Below, one piece after another: positions 48,555 through 57,560 of a stretch of 64,000 nucleotides of DNA (position 1 is its first letter; every line of letters begins with the position of its first letter). The stretch is from NCBI GenBank assembly GCA_027485645.1, contig JAIXQR010000001.1:1-64000 (forward strand). Reading direction: 5' to 3'. The stretch comes from a bacterium (GTDB lineage: Bacteria; Armatimonadota; Fimbriimonadia; Fimbriimonadales; Fimbriimonadaceae). A program made the position numbers and the translations under genes. The notes under the pieces were generated by a model. It saw only the letters and a list, made by a program, of their open reading frames with translations. It was not told the origin of the DNA and did not search any database.

Positions 48555-49628
48555 ATGCGGCCCGAGTCTAAGAGCTTCTTTGAGCTGATTGTAAACACGC
48601 CATCTCCATCTGGCTTCGAAGAGCGCGCGGCTCAAGTTGTTCGCGACTACGCTTCCGGATTTGCGGACGATGTTCGAACGGATGTGCACGGAAACGTCGC
48701 CGTAATCGCCAATCCGGACGCCAAGACAAAGATCATGCTGGCGGGCCACATGGATGAAATCGGCTTCATCGTTCACTTCATCAGCGAAGACGGCATGCTG
48801 TTCTTCAAAACGGTCGGTGGCCATGACGCTTCAATCATCGTCGGGCAGAGGGTTTGGGTTCACGGAAAGGAGAAGGTCGCGGGTGTCATTGGCCGAAAAG
48901 CTATTCACCTGTTGACCGATGAGGAGCGAAAGAAGCGTCCGGAGCTTTACGATCTTTGGATCGACATCGGGGCCAAGAACGCCGAAGAAGCACAAACGGT
49001 TGTTTCGCTGGGCGACTGCGTGACCTACCAATGGGAGTTCCAGTACTTAATGGGCGATCGCGCGACGGCGCGTGGCTTTGACAACAAAATGGGCACCTAC
49101 ATCGTGATGGAAGCGCTTCGACTCTTGAAGGAGGAAGGCTCACTGCATCCCGAGGTCGGGGTGTACGCCGTGGCAACGGTTCAGGAAGAAATTGGGCTCC
49201 GCGGTGCGAAGACGGCAAGCTACTGGATCGCGCCGCAGGTCGGCCTTGCAGTCGATGTGAACCATGCGAACGATATTCCCGGCGTGGATGAAAGTCGCTA
49301 CGGCCGACTAGACGTCGGCAAGGGCCCCAGCGTCATGCGCGGCGCGAATGCCAACCCAATTGTCTTCGACATGATCAAGAAAGCTGCGGCGGAGGATGGC
49401 ATTCCGTACCAAGTTGATGTTGAAGCGGGTGGAACCGGGACCGACGGCAATGCGATGCAGCTGAACCAGGGCGGAATGGCGGTCGGAATCCTCGGCGTGC
49501 CACTCCGCTACATGCACACCCCTTGCGAGCTCCTTTCCGTTACGGATGTTCAGGATTGCGCACGGCTGATGGCCGCTTTCTGTAAGCGAGTCACTCCGGA
49601 AACGGACTTCACGCCGCGAGTCCTGTAA
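48555..49628 (+). CDS. M42-family aminopeptidase/endoglucanase-type metallopeptidase
   Basis: LAGHMDEIGFIVHFI; RATARGFDNKMGTYIVMEAL; VQEEIGLRGAKTA. Confidence 0.93.
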   Translation: MRPESKSFFELIVNTPSPSGFEERAAQVVRDYASGFADDVRTDVHGNVAVIANPDAKTKIMLAGHMDEIGFIVHFISEDGMLFFKTVGGHDASIIVGQRVWVHGKEKVAGVIGRKAIHLLTDEERKKRPELYDLWIDIGAKNAEEAQTVVSLGDCVTYQWEFQYLMGDRATARGFDNKMGTYIVMEALRLLKEEGSLHPEVGVYAVATVQEEIGLRGAKTASYWIAPQVGLAVDVNHANDIPGVDESRYGRLDVGKGPSVMRGANANPIVFDMIKKAAAEDGIPYQVDVEAGGTGTDGNAMQLNQGGMAVGILGVPLRYMHTPCELLSVTDVQDCARLMAAFCKRVTPETDFTPRVL

Positions 49629-49688
49629 GGGACGGTCGTCGTGATTGTCCCGGGAGCATAAAACGCGCGTGACACAATTGAAGGTGAC

Positions 49689-50441
49689 GTGAATCCATCT
49701 GAGATCCGGCACCTTCAGGACTATCTGACCGAAGTGCGAATCCGGGATTCCTGGAAGCGCTTCTTCGGTGGATCTCTGGCACAGTTCATCCTGCCGGCGC
49801 TGATTGCTGTGGCCGTCTACTTTCTCATTTTTCGCCGGATGGGCGGCTGGATCTTCCTCTTCCTCTTCTTTGGTGCGGGGCATGGCATGTTCCAAGGCTT
49901 CACCAAGTGGATGCAGCAGCGGGCAGATTCGATGGCTTGGAACCGCGCGGTGCAAAATGCCCGCCAACGCGCTTGGTGTGAGCAAATGCGAGAGCTGGCA
50001 TCAAAGCGGATCTTGGCCGCCCGGATTCATCCGGAGGTCGGCCGGGCATTGAACGACACGGCAAAGGCGGCAATGGAAGTCCGTGCGCTACTTGGCTCTG
50101 CGCAGTGGGATGATTTGGCTCGATCCGCGCACTGGCGTGATATTCGAAAGTCCTCTTTGGGGGCGGTGGACGAAGGAATGCACGATGCAATGACCGAAGC
50201 GCAGCCCTACGTGCGGATCTCGGGAATGAAGAAGGCCGACTTTGAAACGATGGTTGCGCGCGACCCAAATGCGAAAGGCACCGTAGCAAGCATTGAGGAA
50301 CTGACAAGCAAGCTTCGAGCCCTCCATGAAGGATTGAGAGGAGCCCATGGCTTGAGCGCTCAGACGAAGCTGGATCAGGCACTTGAGGACCTGCACTCGG
50401 TTCGTAGAGCCGAGACCGAGCTCGACGAACTGAGACATTAG
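49689..50441 (+). CDS. Uncharacterised membrane-associated protein with coiled-coil C-terminus
   Basis: 250-aa ORF with two hydrophobic helices (FILPALIAVAVYFLIF..GGWIFLFLFFGAG); no family recognised. Confidence 0.65.
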   Translation: MNPSEIRHLQDYLTEVRIRDSWKRFFGGSLAQFILPALIAVAVYFLIFRRMGGWIFLFLFFGAGHGMFQGFTKWMQQRADSMAWNRAVQNARQRAWCEQMRELASKRILAARIHPEVGRALNDTAKAAMEVRALLGSAQWDDLARSAHWRDIRKSSLGAVDEGMHDAMTEAQPYVRISGMKKADFETMVARDPNAKGTVASIEELTSKLRALHEGLRGAHGLSAQTKLDQALEDLHSVRRAETELDELRH

Positions 50442-50509
50442 TCCTGAGTTTTCAAAAATTACTGAAATTTCAGCCATTTTTAGCGGATCGAGGGGTATAA
50501 ATAATTGAC

Positions 50510-51232
50510 ATGGGGAGACCGACCGCCGAGAGTCCGATTTGGGACCGATCCGGAGCAGAGAAGCGCTCTGCGGTCAATGCCATGTTCTCCGACATCGCGG
50601 GCAACTACGATGCTCTGAACCGCATGATGTCCCTGAATCAGGACACTCGCTGGCGAGCGATTGCGGTCGCAAAGGTCGCACCGAAACCAGGCGAAGTCGC
50701 CCTTGATCTCTGTGCAGGAACCGGTGACTTCATGCCCCATCTGCTCAAAGCAGTGGGAGCAACGGGAGCCGTCATTGGCATGGATTTCTGCGTGCCCATG
50801 CTGGAGCAGGCGAGTCTAAAGAGTCTGCCCAATCTTGCTCAGGGTGATGCGGTCCAGCTGCCGCTGCAGTCGGAGTCGGTAGATGTGGTGACGGTCGGGT
50901 GGGGCATTCGAAACGTGCCCGACATTGATGCCGCCCATCAGGAGATTTTCCGTGTTTTGCGACCTGGTGGTCGCTTCGTCTCGCTTGACATGGCGATCCC
51001 AAGAAACCCGGTGGTTCGAGCCGGATCTCGGTTTGTCAGTAAGCAAATTTTGCCTCGGCTAGGTGCACGTTTTGGGGCGCAAACGGCATACACCTACCTT
51101 CCAGAAAGTACCGAGAGATTTTGGTCACGCGATGCCCTTGCCGATTCCATGAGAAAGGCAGGACTTGTCGATGTTGATTTCGCTGACCTCATGTTCGGAA
51201 ACATTTGCCTCCACTTTGGTAGAAAAAAATGA
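50510..51232 (+). CDS. menG: UbiE/MenG demethylmenaquinone methyltransferase
   Basis: MFSDIAGNYDALNRMMSLNQDTRWR; VALDLCAGTGDFM; WGIRNVPDIDAAHQEIFRVLRPGGRFVSLD. Confidence 0.93.
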   Translation: MGRPTAESPIWDRSGAEKRSAVNAMFSDIAGNYDALNRMMSLNQDTRWRAIAVAKVAPKPGEVALDLCAGTGDFMPHLLKAVGATGAVIGMDFCVPMLEQASLKSLPNLAQGDAVQLPLQSESVDVVTVGWGIRNVPDIDAAHQEIFRVLRPGGRFVSLDMAIPRNPVVRAGSRFVSKQILPRLGARFGAQTAYTYLPESTERFWSRDALADSMRKAGLVDVDFADLMFGNICLHFGRKK

Positions 51233-52242
51233 TTGCATCGGCTCAAGAATTTGTAGCTCAAAGAAGCTTGGACATGGATCTTCTGGCGGAAGTCGCTGAA
51301 GACGTGAATCGAGTTGAAGAGGAACTCCGGCGTCAGATACTGAGCCGAGTTGATCTGGTCGAGCGCGTCAGTCGCCTGACCCTCGAAGCCGGCGGGAAGC
51401 GTCTTCGCCCGGCTTTCATCGCCCTCGCGGCTAAGGCCATTGGTAACCCATTCGAAGAAGAGCGCGTGGTCAAGCTTGGCGCTTCGCTGGAGATGATCCA
51501 CATGGCCACGTTGATCCATGACGACGTGATCGATGATGCGAAAACCCGTCGCGGCAAGCCAACCGCGGCTGCCGAGTTGGGCAACACGGCAGCCATTCTC
51601 AGCGGCGACGTTCTTCTTGCGAAGGCGATGTCGGTGTTAGCGTCGGACGCAGATCTCACGGTGATTCGGGTTGTCAGCACCGCCGTCGAAACGATGGCGG
51701 AAGGCGAAGTCCGAGAGCTGGAAGCTCGTGGCGATTTTGACCTTTCGGAAGCCGCGTACGAAGAAATCGTCGAACTCAAAACCGGACGGTTTATTGAAGC
51801 ATGCTGCCAAGTTGGTGCGCTGATTGCAGCTGCGACGCCGAGCGAAGTCGATGCGCTGAGCACCTACGGCAAGCACGTTGGCCTCGCCTTCCAAATCGTC
51901 GATGATCTGCTCGACTATCGCGGCGACAAGGCGAAGACGGGCAAGTCCACCGGAACCGACTTCCGCGAAGGACAGATGACCCTGCCGATGATCTATCTCC
52001 GAGAAACTCTTTCGGATGCGGAGGAGAAGATTGCGCGGCATCGCTTCGGAAATGGTGCGAGCGACGATGAGATTCGCATGATCGCGGATTGGATGGACAC
52101 GCGTGGAGCGTTTGAGCGAGCCGAAAACGAAGCCCGCCGACGCGTCGGAATTGCTAAGGATGCCCTGAAGGCATTGCGAGATTCGCATAGCCGACAAGTG
52201 CTGGAAGCCGTCGCGGACTACGTTCTTTTCCGGAAGGTTTGA
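51229..52242 (+). CDS. Long-chain polyprenyl diphosphate synthase
   Basis: LIHDDVIDDAKTRRGKPT and FQIVDDLLDYRGD Asp-rich motifs; ATGA overlap with menG. Confidence 0.95.
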   Translation: MIASAQEFVAQRSLDMDLLAEVAEDVNRVEEELRRQILSRVDLVERVSRLTLEAGGKRLRPAFIALAAKAIGNPFEEERVVKLGASLEMIHMATLIHDDVIDDAKTRRGKPTAAAELGNTAAILSGDVLLAKAMSVLASDADLTVIRVVSTAVETMAEGEVRELEARGDFDLSEAAYEEIVELKTGRFIEACCQVGALIAAATPSEVDALSTYGKHVGLAFQIVDDLLDYRGDKAKTGKSTGTDFREGQMTLPMIYLRETLSDAEEKIARHRFGNGASDDEIRMIADWMDTRGAFERAENEARRRVGIAKDALKALRDSHSRQVLEAVADYVLFRKV

Positions 52243-52244
52243 GG

Positions 52245-53003
52245 ATGTCGTTCCAAGCCGTTCTCTTTGACCTCGATGGCACGCTCTACCGTGGCGACGA
52301 GGTCATTGAGGGCTCTGCCCCGGCGGTCCAGCGGTTGGTTGACGCTGGTATCAAAGTTGCCTACGTCACGAACAACTCCACTCAAACACGGCAGTTTTTC
52401 AGCGACAAGCTAGAACGCATGGGCTTCGTGTGCTCTCCTGAGTTGGTGTACGGGACGGCTTATGGTGCGGTGCGGGAAGCGGCGAAGCGCGGCCTTTCGC
52501 GCATTGCGGTGGTGGGTGAACCAGGCCTAAAGGAATCGCTCGCTGAAGCCGGGAGCGTGATCGTTGATTTTGACGAGCAGCCGGAGGCGGTGATCGTTGG
52601 GCTTTGCCGAACGTTCACTTACGACCTCATGAAGTCTGCGATGGCGGCGATCCGCGGTGGGGCATTCTTTATCGCGACCAATGAGGACGCGACGTTTCCG
52701 GTCGAAGGGGGCGGCTTTATTCCCGGCGCCGGTAGCGTGGTAGCGGCGGTTAAGACCTGCAGCCAAACGGAACCGTTTGTGATTGGCAAGCCAAATCCGA
52801 ATCTGATTCAGCTTGCGATGGCCGATCTTGGCGTGTCACCCGAGGAAACGCTGGTGGTCGGCGACCGGCTGGATACGGACATCGAGGCCGGCATCCGCGC
52901 GGGATGTACGGTGCATTTGGTGCTTACGGGAGTTGAATCGGAAGCCCCGGAAGGGTTGCCATTCACCTACAACGTCGCCGCCCTAGTTGAGCAGATTCTT
53001 TAG
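52245..53003 (+). CDS. HAD-IIA family hydrolase (NagD/PGP-like)
   Basis: AVLFDLDGTLYRGDEVIEGS; VTNNSTQTRQFFSDKLERMG; IGKPNPNLI; VVGDRLDTDIEAG. Confidence 0.94.
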   Translation: MSFQAVLFDLDGTLYRGDEVIEGSAPAVQRLVDAGIKVAYVTNNSTQTRQFFSDKLERMGFVCSPELVYGTAYGAVREAAKRGLSRIAVVGEPGLKESLAEAGSVIVDFDEQPEAVIVGLCRTFTYDLMKSAMAAIRGGAFFIATNEDATFPVEGGGFIPGAGSVVAAVKTCSQTEPFVIGKPNPNLIQLAMADLGVSPEETLVVGDRLDTDIEAGIRAGCTVHLVLTGVESEAPEGLPFTYNVAALVEQIL

Positions 53004-56000
53004 ACAGAAGCCGTTTCTTTGGATTCTCGCACCGCGAGATGCGCTACTTCGGACACGTATCGATCTCGCTGTTCCTTCTCTAGGGTTCTCCAGGTCAGGA
53101 ACTGCCTTCGCAGGTTTGCCAGGAATCGACGGTTCACGGTGGGCCAGTTCTCCGGGTCTCCGGCAAGTCGGTTGAGCTTGAGATCCAGCACGTAAACGCC
53201 CTTGACTTGGCTCGGCGCGAGCGTAAGGGTCAAGCGCTGGGAAATGCCCAGGTCGTAAGGGGCAAGCCACATTGCGCAGCTCACTTCGTACGCCGGGGGA
53301 ACAACACCAGGCAGTCGGCACGAATCAGTGTCTCGACTCACGAAGTCGCCGATGGTGAATCCTTCGAACGCCTTCAACCATTCGGTCAAAAAGACAGTCA
53401 GCGGACCGGCTTCAGCGGCAGAGATGCTAAACGGCAGGGGCAACAGCCATTCGTCGCCTTCTGGCTCGGTGTTGAAGACCTCGTCGTTCATGGCAGGAGC
53501 CGCGATCTGAGCCGCCTTTCTCGCGGGGAAGATTGTGCTGAGAAGCACAACTCCCATCACGATGACGGCGGACATAACGGCGCTGGTAGAACTGAAGTTG
53601 AGGGTCAGTCCTGGAAGCGCACCGGTAGCGACAATGACCTTCGCTGAGCCCTGGGCGACGTAATAGCCGATGACGGCCCCGAGCACCCCGTACACGAGGG
53701 ATTCGGCGAAGAACAGCATCGCAATATGGTTCGGCGCGAGTCCAATCGCGCTGAAAATGCCGATTTCTTTGGTCCGCTCGTAAACGCTCGCGATCATCGT
53801 GTTAAGCACGAACACGCTGGCGATGAGAAGCTGAACGATGATCAGTCCTAGGCCGGTGCTCTTGGACGCGGCGAAGATTGAGAACTGCTTGACTTCAAGT
53901 TCGCTTGCGCCCTCCGCCTTCGGCACCGAGGCGTATACGTTAAGTCGAAGTCGGGGCATCAGGTCCACCAGTGCGGCCCGAGTGGCGGCCGGGTCATTGA
54001 ACTGCACGGCGACGGTTCGAAGTTCGGCACCCTGAGAGAATGCCGTGTCGGTTGGCACAATGAAGATGCTGCCGGGGTCAAGCCGCAGGTAGCTGCGGAA
54101 TGCTTGGGTGCTGCTTGCGGTTTGCTCTTGGTACCGCTTGGAAAGGCTGAAATCGGGCGGCATGAAGCCATCGCCATCGAGATCGGTGATGCTGCGCAGG
54201 ATACCGGCGTCGGCAATACCGATTACGGTGTATTGCGTTCCGGCGTAGTTCACCTTCGCACGACCGACTTCATTGTTGGCGATCTTGAGTTGCTCAGCCA
54301 AAGGCTGCGGAAGGATGACGACATTTCGGTCGCCGCGGCGGAACCATCGACCGCCGGGAAGCAGTGCCTTTTGAGGTTGAAGGACCTTCTCTTCCTCCGG
54401 GTCCAGCCCCATCATGGCTCGAACTTCGGCGACGCGGTCGGCGCGTTGCAACGTGAGGACGCCGGTATCGCCGATGTCCGCGCCGTAGTAGAAGGCCCTT
54501 CGGACCACGGTTCCACGCGTACCGAACTCGTTGGCAATCGTTCGGTAAGTCCCCAACTGAAGCGGTTCAAGACCGGGTGTTCGGACAAGTAGGCCGGGGT
54601 AATTCGCTTTGTTTGGGCTCGGGGCTTCGTTCAGCGAGAGATCCGCCACGATGCTTGTGAAGCTCAGAACAATGAAGGTCATCACGACCAGGGTCAGTGT
54701 GGTGAGGATCGTCCTCGCCTTACGTCGGCGCATGTTGCTGACGCCGAGGTTAAAGGCTGCCATTGCAACGCTAGACCGCTTGATATCGACATCGTGAACG
54801 CCGCTTTGGGTCGCGCGAATCGCCTTCATGGAGTTTTCGAACTTGCCGAGGATGAAGGAGATGACGATGAGACTTAAAACGCCCATCACGAACGCCACAA
54901 AGATCATCGACGGGTTCTGTACGATTTCGAAGGCGGGGTGAATCAATCGCAGCAGAATGAACGAGCCAATGAAGATTCCGATCGAAGCGAGCAATTGCTT
55001 GATCAGAAGTTGGTTTCCTATCATCAAGCGTTCAACAAAGTAGCTGAACGGGATGAGCAGGAAGAGATAGAACACCACGCCGTTCACGACGTCGTTGGCG
55101 GTGCTCATGATGACCGGGTGCGCCCGAAGGGCAAAGCCCCAAGCCGCGCGGCTGTGGCGCTGGGCTTCGGCCCAGTTCTTCTGCAACAGCGATTCCTCCG
55201 CGGCTTTGGCCTCTTTCACCGCGCTTTCGTGGAGGTCTCGAATCCCCGGGCTAATGATTCGGTACTTGAAGAACCGATCCAGTCGCGTCTGGTTAATCGC
55301 GATAATGTCGTTCGCCGTGGTCAGTGCGGTGTTGGGGAAGAGGTACTGATCGTCGGCGGGTGAAGTCGGCGGGCTCGTGTCCTTGCCGCCTGGAGCGCGA
55401 AAACCAAGACCTTCCTCGTTGCCGACCTTAGAGTTGGTCAGGATGAGCCGGTTCTCGTCGTTACCACCGAGCAATATGTATCGCTGGCCGGGAGTGAGAA
55501 ACACCACTTGCGAGTCCTCGATTTCGGCCGTCAGTCGCTGGTCGAACGGCGGGAGGAACACGCCAAAGTCTTGTGGCATTGAGCCGCTTCTGGCATCGGT
55601 GGGCATGATGCGACGAAGGGCACGGAGTTCCTGCGGATCAGTCAGACCAAAGACGTCGATGGCGACGCAAGGGAAGACAACGATCGGAGATTGGCGATCG
55701 GGGGACTTGAGCTGGAAGAAGATTCGGAACTGGAAGTCGCCGTAGAAGCCGAGCGAGGCCGCATGGTCGATCCGGCCGGTCGCATCGTCGATTCGAAAAG
55801 CCGCGATTCGGTTTCGCGGGGGATCAATCGGGCCGTAGGAGTTAATGGTCGGGATGCCGATGAATCGGTAATCCGCTTTGTTACCGACCGTGCTTTGAAT
55901 CATGTCTCCGCGCACGCCCATGAGGGTGGTTTGGCGCGCGAGATAGGTCGCAAGCGTTCCCGGAACCGGCTCGTCGGGCACGAAACTTCGAGTTGGATCG

Positions 56001-57520
56001 AAGGAGACGACTTGCCCGTGGAGTTTTCCGAATCCGCCAATGAGCCGCATGCCCGATGGACGGGCCGGGGCCAACGGAACCTTGTGGTCAGATGACTCCG
56101 TCTGGTCGGTCGTGTCGTTCAGCACGTGGTGCAGCATGCAGGCGAGCGTCTGCACTTGCCGAGTTACGTTGCCAAAGTCGATCTGCGATACCGTATCAAA
56201 GGGGGTATCGACGTTCGGACGGCTGTCTTCTACCGTGATGAAGGAGAGGGCGTTTAGGCCGCCAAGCACCATCGGCTCAGCATCGACGGCAAACTTGCCG
56301 CTGATGTTATTTTTCCAAGTTCGGCTGTCCCCGTTGTTGGTCCCATCAATCAGTACAAGGCGCGCCGGAGTAACGCCCATTTCGAGCGCGACGCGGTCCG
56401 CGTGGGCGCGGAAGATGCGGGACATGCTCCGCATTTGGTCAACAAGTTCGTCCCGAAACTCATAGAACCAGCCTCTGGCGTAGCTTCCGATCGTCGGAGC
56501 GCCAGAACTGATGTCTAAGCTAAGGGTGAGAAAAGGTGGCTGCTCGTTCGACTCGAGGTAGTGCTGGACGTACTCTCGAGCGCCGATCAGGGCGAGTCCG
56601 TGACCTCCGCTAATGACAACTCGAAGGGGTCGAGCGTGGGGAGTCTTGGTATAAATCCGCGCGACTTCGAGCGCTCCGGCAATTCCACCGATGGCTTCGG
56701 CACCAGGAGCCGCTCCAGGAACCACCGACATTGCGTCGGCATTGGCGTAGACCGCGATGACTTCGTTTGCTCGCTTGGCGTCGGTACCGGGAAAGTCGGC
56801 GGTGATGACTTGGCTTTTGGCGTTGACCCAACGCTGGTCGCATTTAAGGGTCGCGACTTCATTTTTCTGGGCCGCTCGTAGGACCTCCCCGGCGTTCTTC
56901 AGTGGAAGATAGAAGCGGGGGACGGAAAGCGGGACCCCGCTAAACTTCTGTTCGGCTTCGGTTCGACTTGGGACGTCGGGCTGAAGAAAGATGATCGCCT
57001 TTGCGCCGAGGGTTGCGGCGTTTCGCCAGCGAATCCCAGAGTTGAACTCGACAACGACGATTGAGCCCTTGACGTCTTTCCCGTTCAGGTCTTCGAGCGA
57101 CCCGGATTTGGCGAAGAGGATTGGTCCGGAGACATCACAGGTCGAGGTGCGAACCAGGTTTGGCCACATCGGCAAAACCGTGATCGGCTTCTGGTTGATC
57201 GTCAGCGTTCCCTTTGCGGTTGGATCGGGAATCGTGACGTTGAATTCGCGCTTCTTGACTTGTGTCGCGCCCAACTCGGAAAGCCGATTTGCGGCGAAGT
57301 CGAAGGTTTGCCGTTCCCCCTCGGATCCGGTCAGTCGAGAGCCGAATCCGCTCACCGTCTGATAGGTCTGTTTGATGCCAGGCGCGCTGACCTGATCGAT
57401 CAGGCCGCGATAGGTCGTACGAATTTCGGCTTCGGTGGGCGCTGGGCTAGCGAGGGACGCAAGGAGGCCAAGAGCGCCTACGCAGGCGAGGCGCCATCCA
57501 CGATGAGGGAGCCGAAGCAC
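53000..57520 (-). CDS. Fusion of a secreted M28-peptidase-like (apparently catalytically degenerate) domain with an FtsX/MacB-type ABC permease
   Basis: Signal-peptide-like N-terminus; M28/PA-like region (FGSRLTGSEGERQTFDFAANRL...); C-terminal FtsX region (NLGVSNMRRRKARTILTTLTLVVMTF ... MIASVYERTKEIGIFSAIGLAPNHIAMLFFAESLVYGVLGAVIGY). Confidence 0.85.
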   Translation of the reverse strand: MLRLPHRGWRLACVGALGLLASLASPAPTEAEIRTTYRGLIDQVSAPGIKQTYQTVSGFGSRLTGSEGERQTFDFAANRLSELGATQVKKREFNVTIPDPTAKGTLTINQKPITVLPMWPNLVRTSTCDVSGPILFAKSGSLEDLNGKDVKGSIVVVEFNSGIRWRNAATLGAKAIIFLQPDVPSRTEAEQKFSGVPLSVPRFYLPLKNAGEVLRAAQKNEVATLKCDQRWVNAKSQVITADFPGTDAKRANEVIAVYANADAMSVVPGAAPGAEAIGGIAGALEVARIYTKTPHARPLRVVISGGHGLALIGAREYVQHYLESNEQPPFLTLSLDISSGAPTIGSYARGWFYEFRDELVDQMRSMSRIFRAHADRVALEMGVTPARLVLIDGTNNGDSRTWKNNISGKFAVDAEPMVLGGLNALSFITVEDSRPNVDTPFDTVSQIDFGNVTRQVQTLACMLHHVLNDTTDQTESSDHKVPLAPARPSGMRLIGGFGKLHGQVVSFDPTRSFVPDEPVPGTLATYLARQTTLMGVRGDMIQSTVGNKADYRFIGIPTINSYGPIDPPRNRIAAFRIDDATGRIDHAASLGFYGDFQFRIFFQLKSPDRQSPIVVFPCVAIDVFGLTDPQELRALRRIMPTDARSGSMPQDFGVFLPPFDQRLTAEIEDSQVVFLTPGQRYILLGGNDENRLILTNSKVGNEEGLGFRAPGGKDTSPPTSPADDQYLFPNTALTTANDIIAINQTRLDRFFKYRIISPGIRDLHESAVKEAKAAEESLLQKNWAEAQRHSRAAWGFALRAHPVIMSTANDVVNGVVFYLFLLIPFSYFVERLMIGNQLLIKQLLASIGIFIGSFILLRLIHPAFEIVQNPSMIFVAFVMGVLSLIVISFILGKFENSMKAIRATQSGVHDVDIKRSSVAMAAFNLGVSNMRRRKARTILTTLTLVVMTFIVLSFTSIVADLSLNEAPSPNKANYPGLLVRTPGLEPLQLGTYRTIANEFGTRGTVVRRAFYYGADIGDTGVLTLQRADRVAEVRAMMGLDPEEEKVLQPQKALLPGGRWFRRGDRNVVILPQPLAEQLKIANNEVGRAKVNYAGTQYTVIGIADAGILRSITDLDGDGFMPPDFSLSKRYQEQTASSTQAFRSYLRLDPGSIFIVPTDTAFSQGAELRTVAVQFNDPAATRAALVDLMPRLRLNVYASVPKAEGASELEVKQFSIFAASKSTGLGLIIVQLLIASVFVLNTMIASVYERTKEIGIFSAIGLAPNHIAMLFFAESLVYGVLGAVIGYYVAQGSAKVIVATGALPGLTLNFSSTSAVMSAVIVMGVVLLSTIFPARKAAQIAAPAMNDEVFNTEPEGDEWLLPLPFSISAAEAGPLTVFLTEWLKAFEGFTIGDFVSRDTDSCRLPGVVPPAYEVSCAMWLAPYDLGISQRLTLTLAPSQVKGVYVLDLKLNRLAGDPENWPTVNRRFLANLRRQFLTWRTLEKEQRDRYVSEVAHLAVRESKETASV

Positions 57521-57560
57521 ATCAGCATTTTAGCCGTAGGTTTTGATTTTCGGTACGAAA

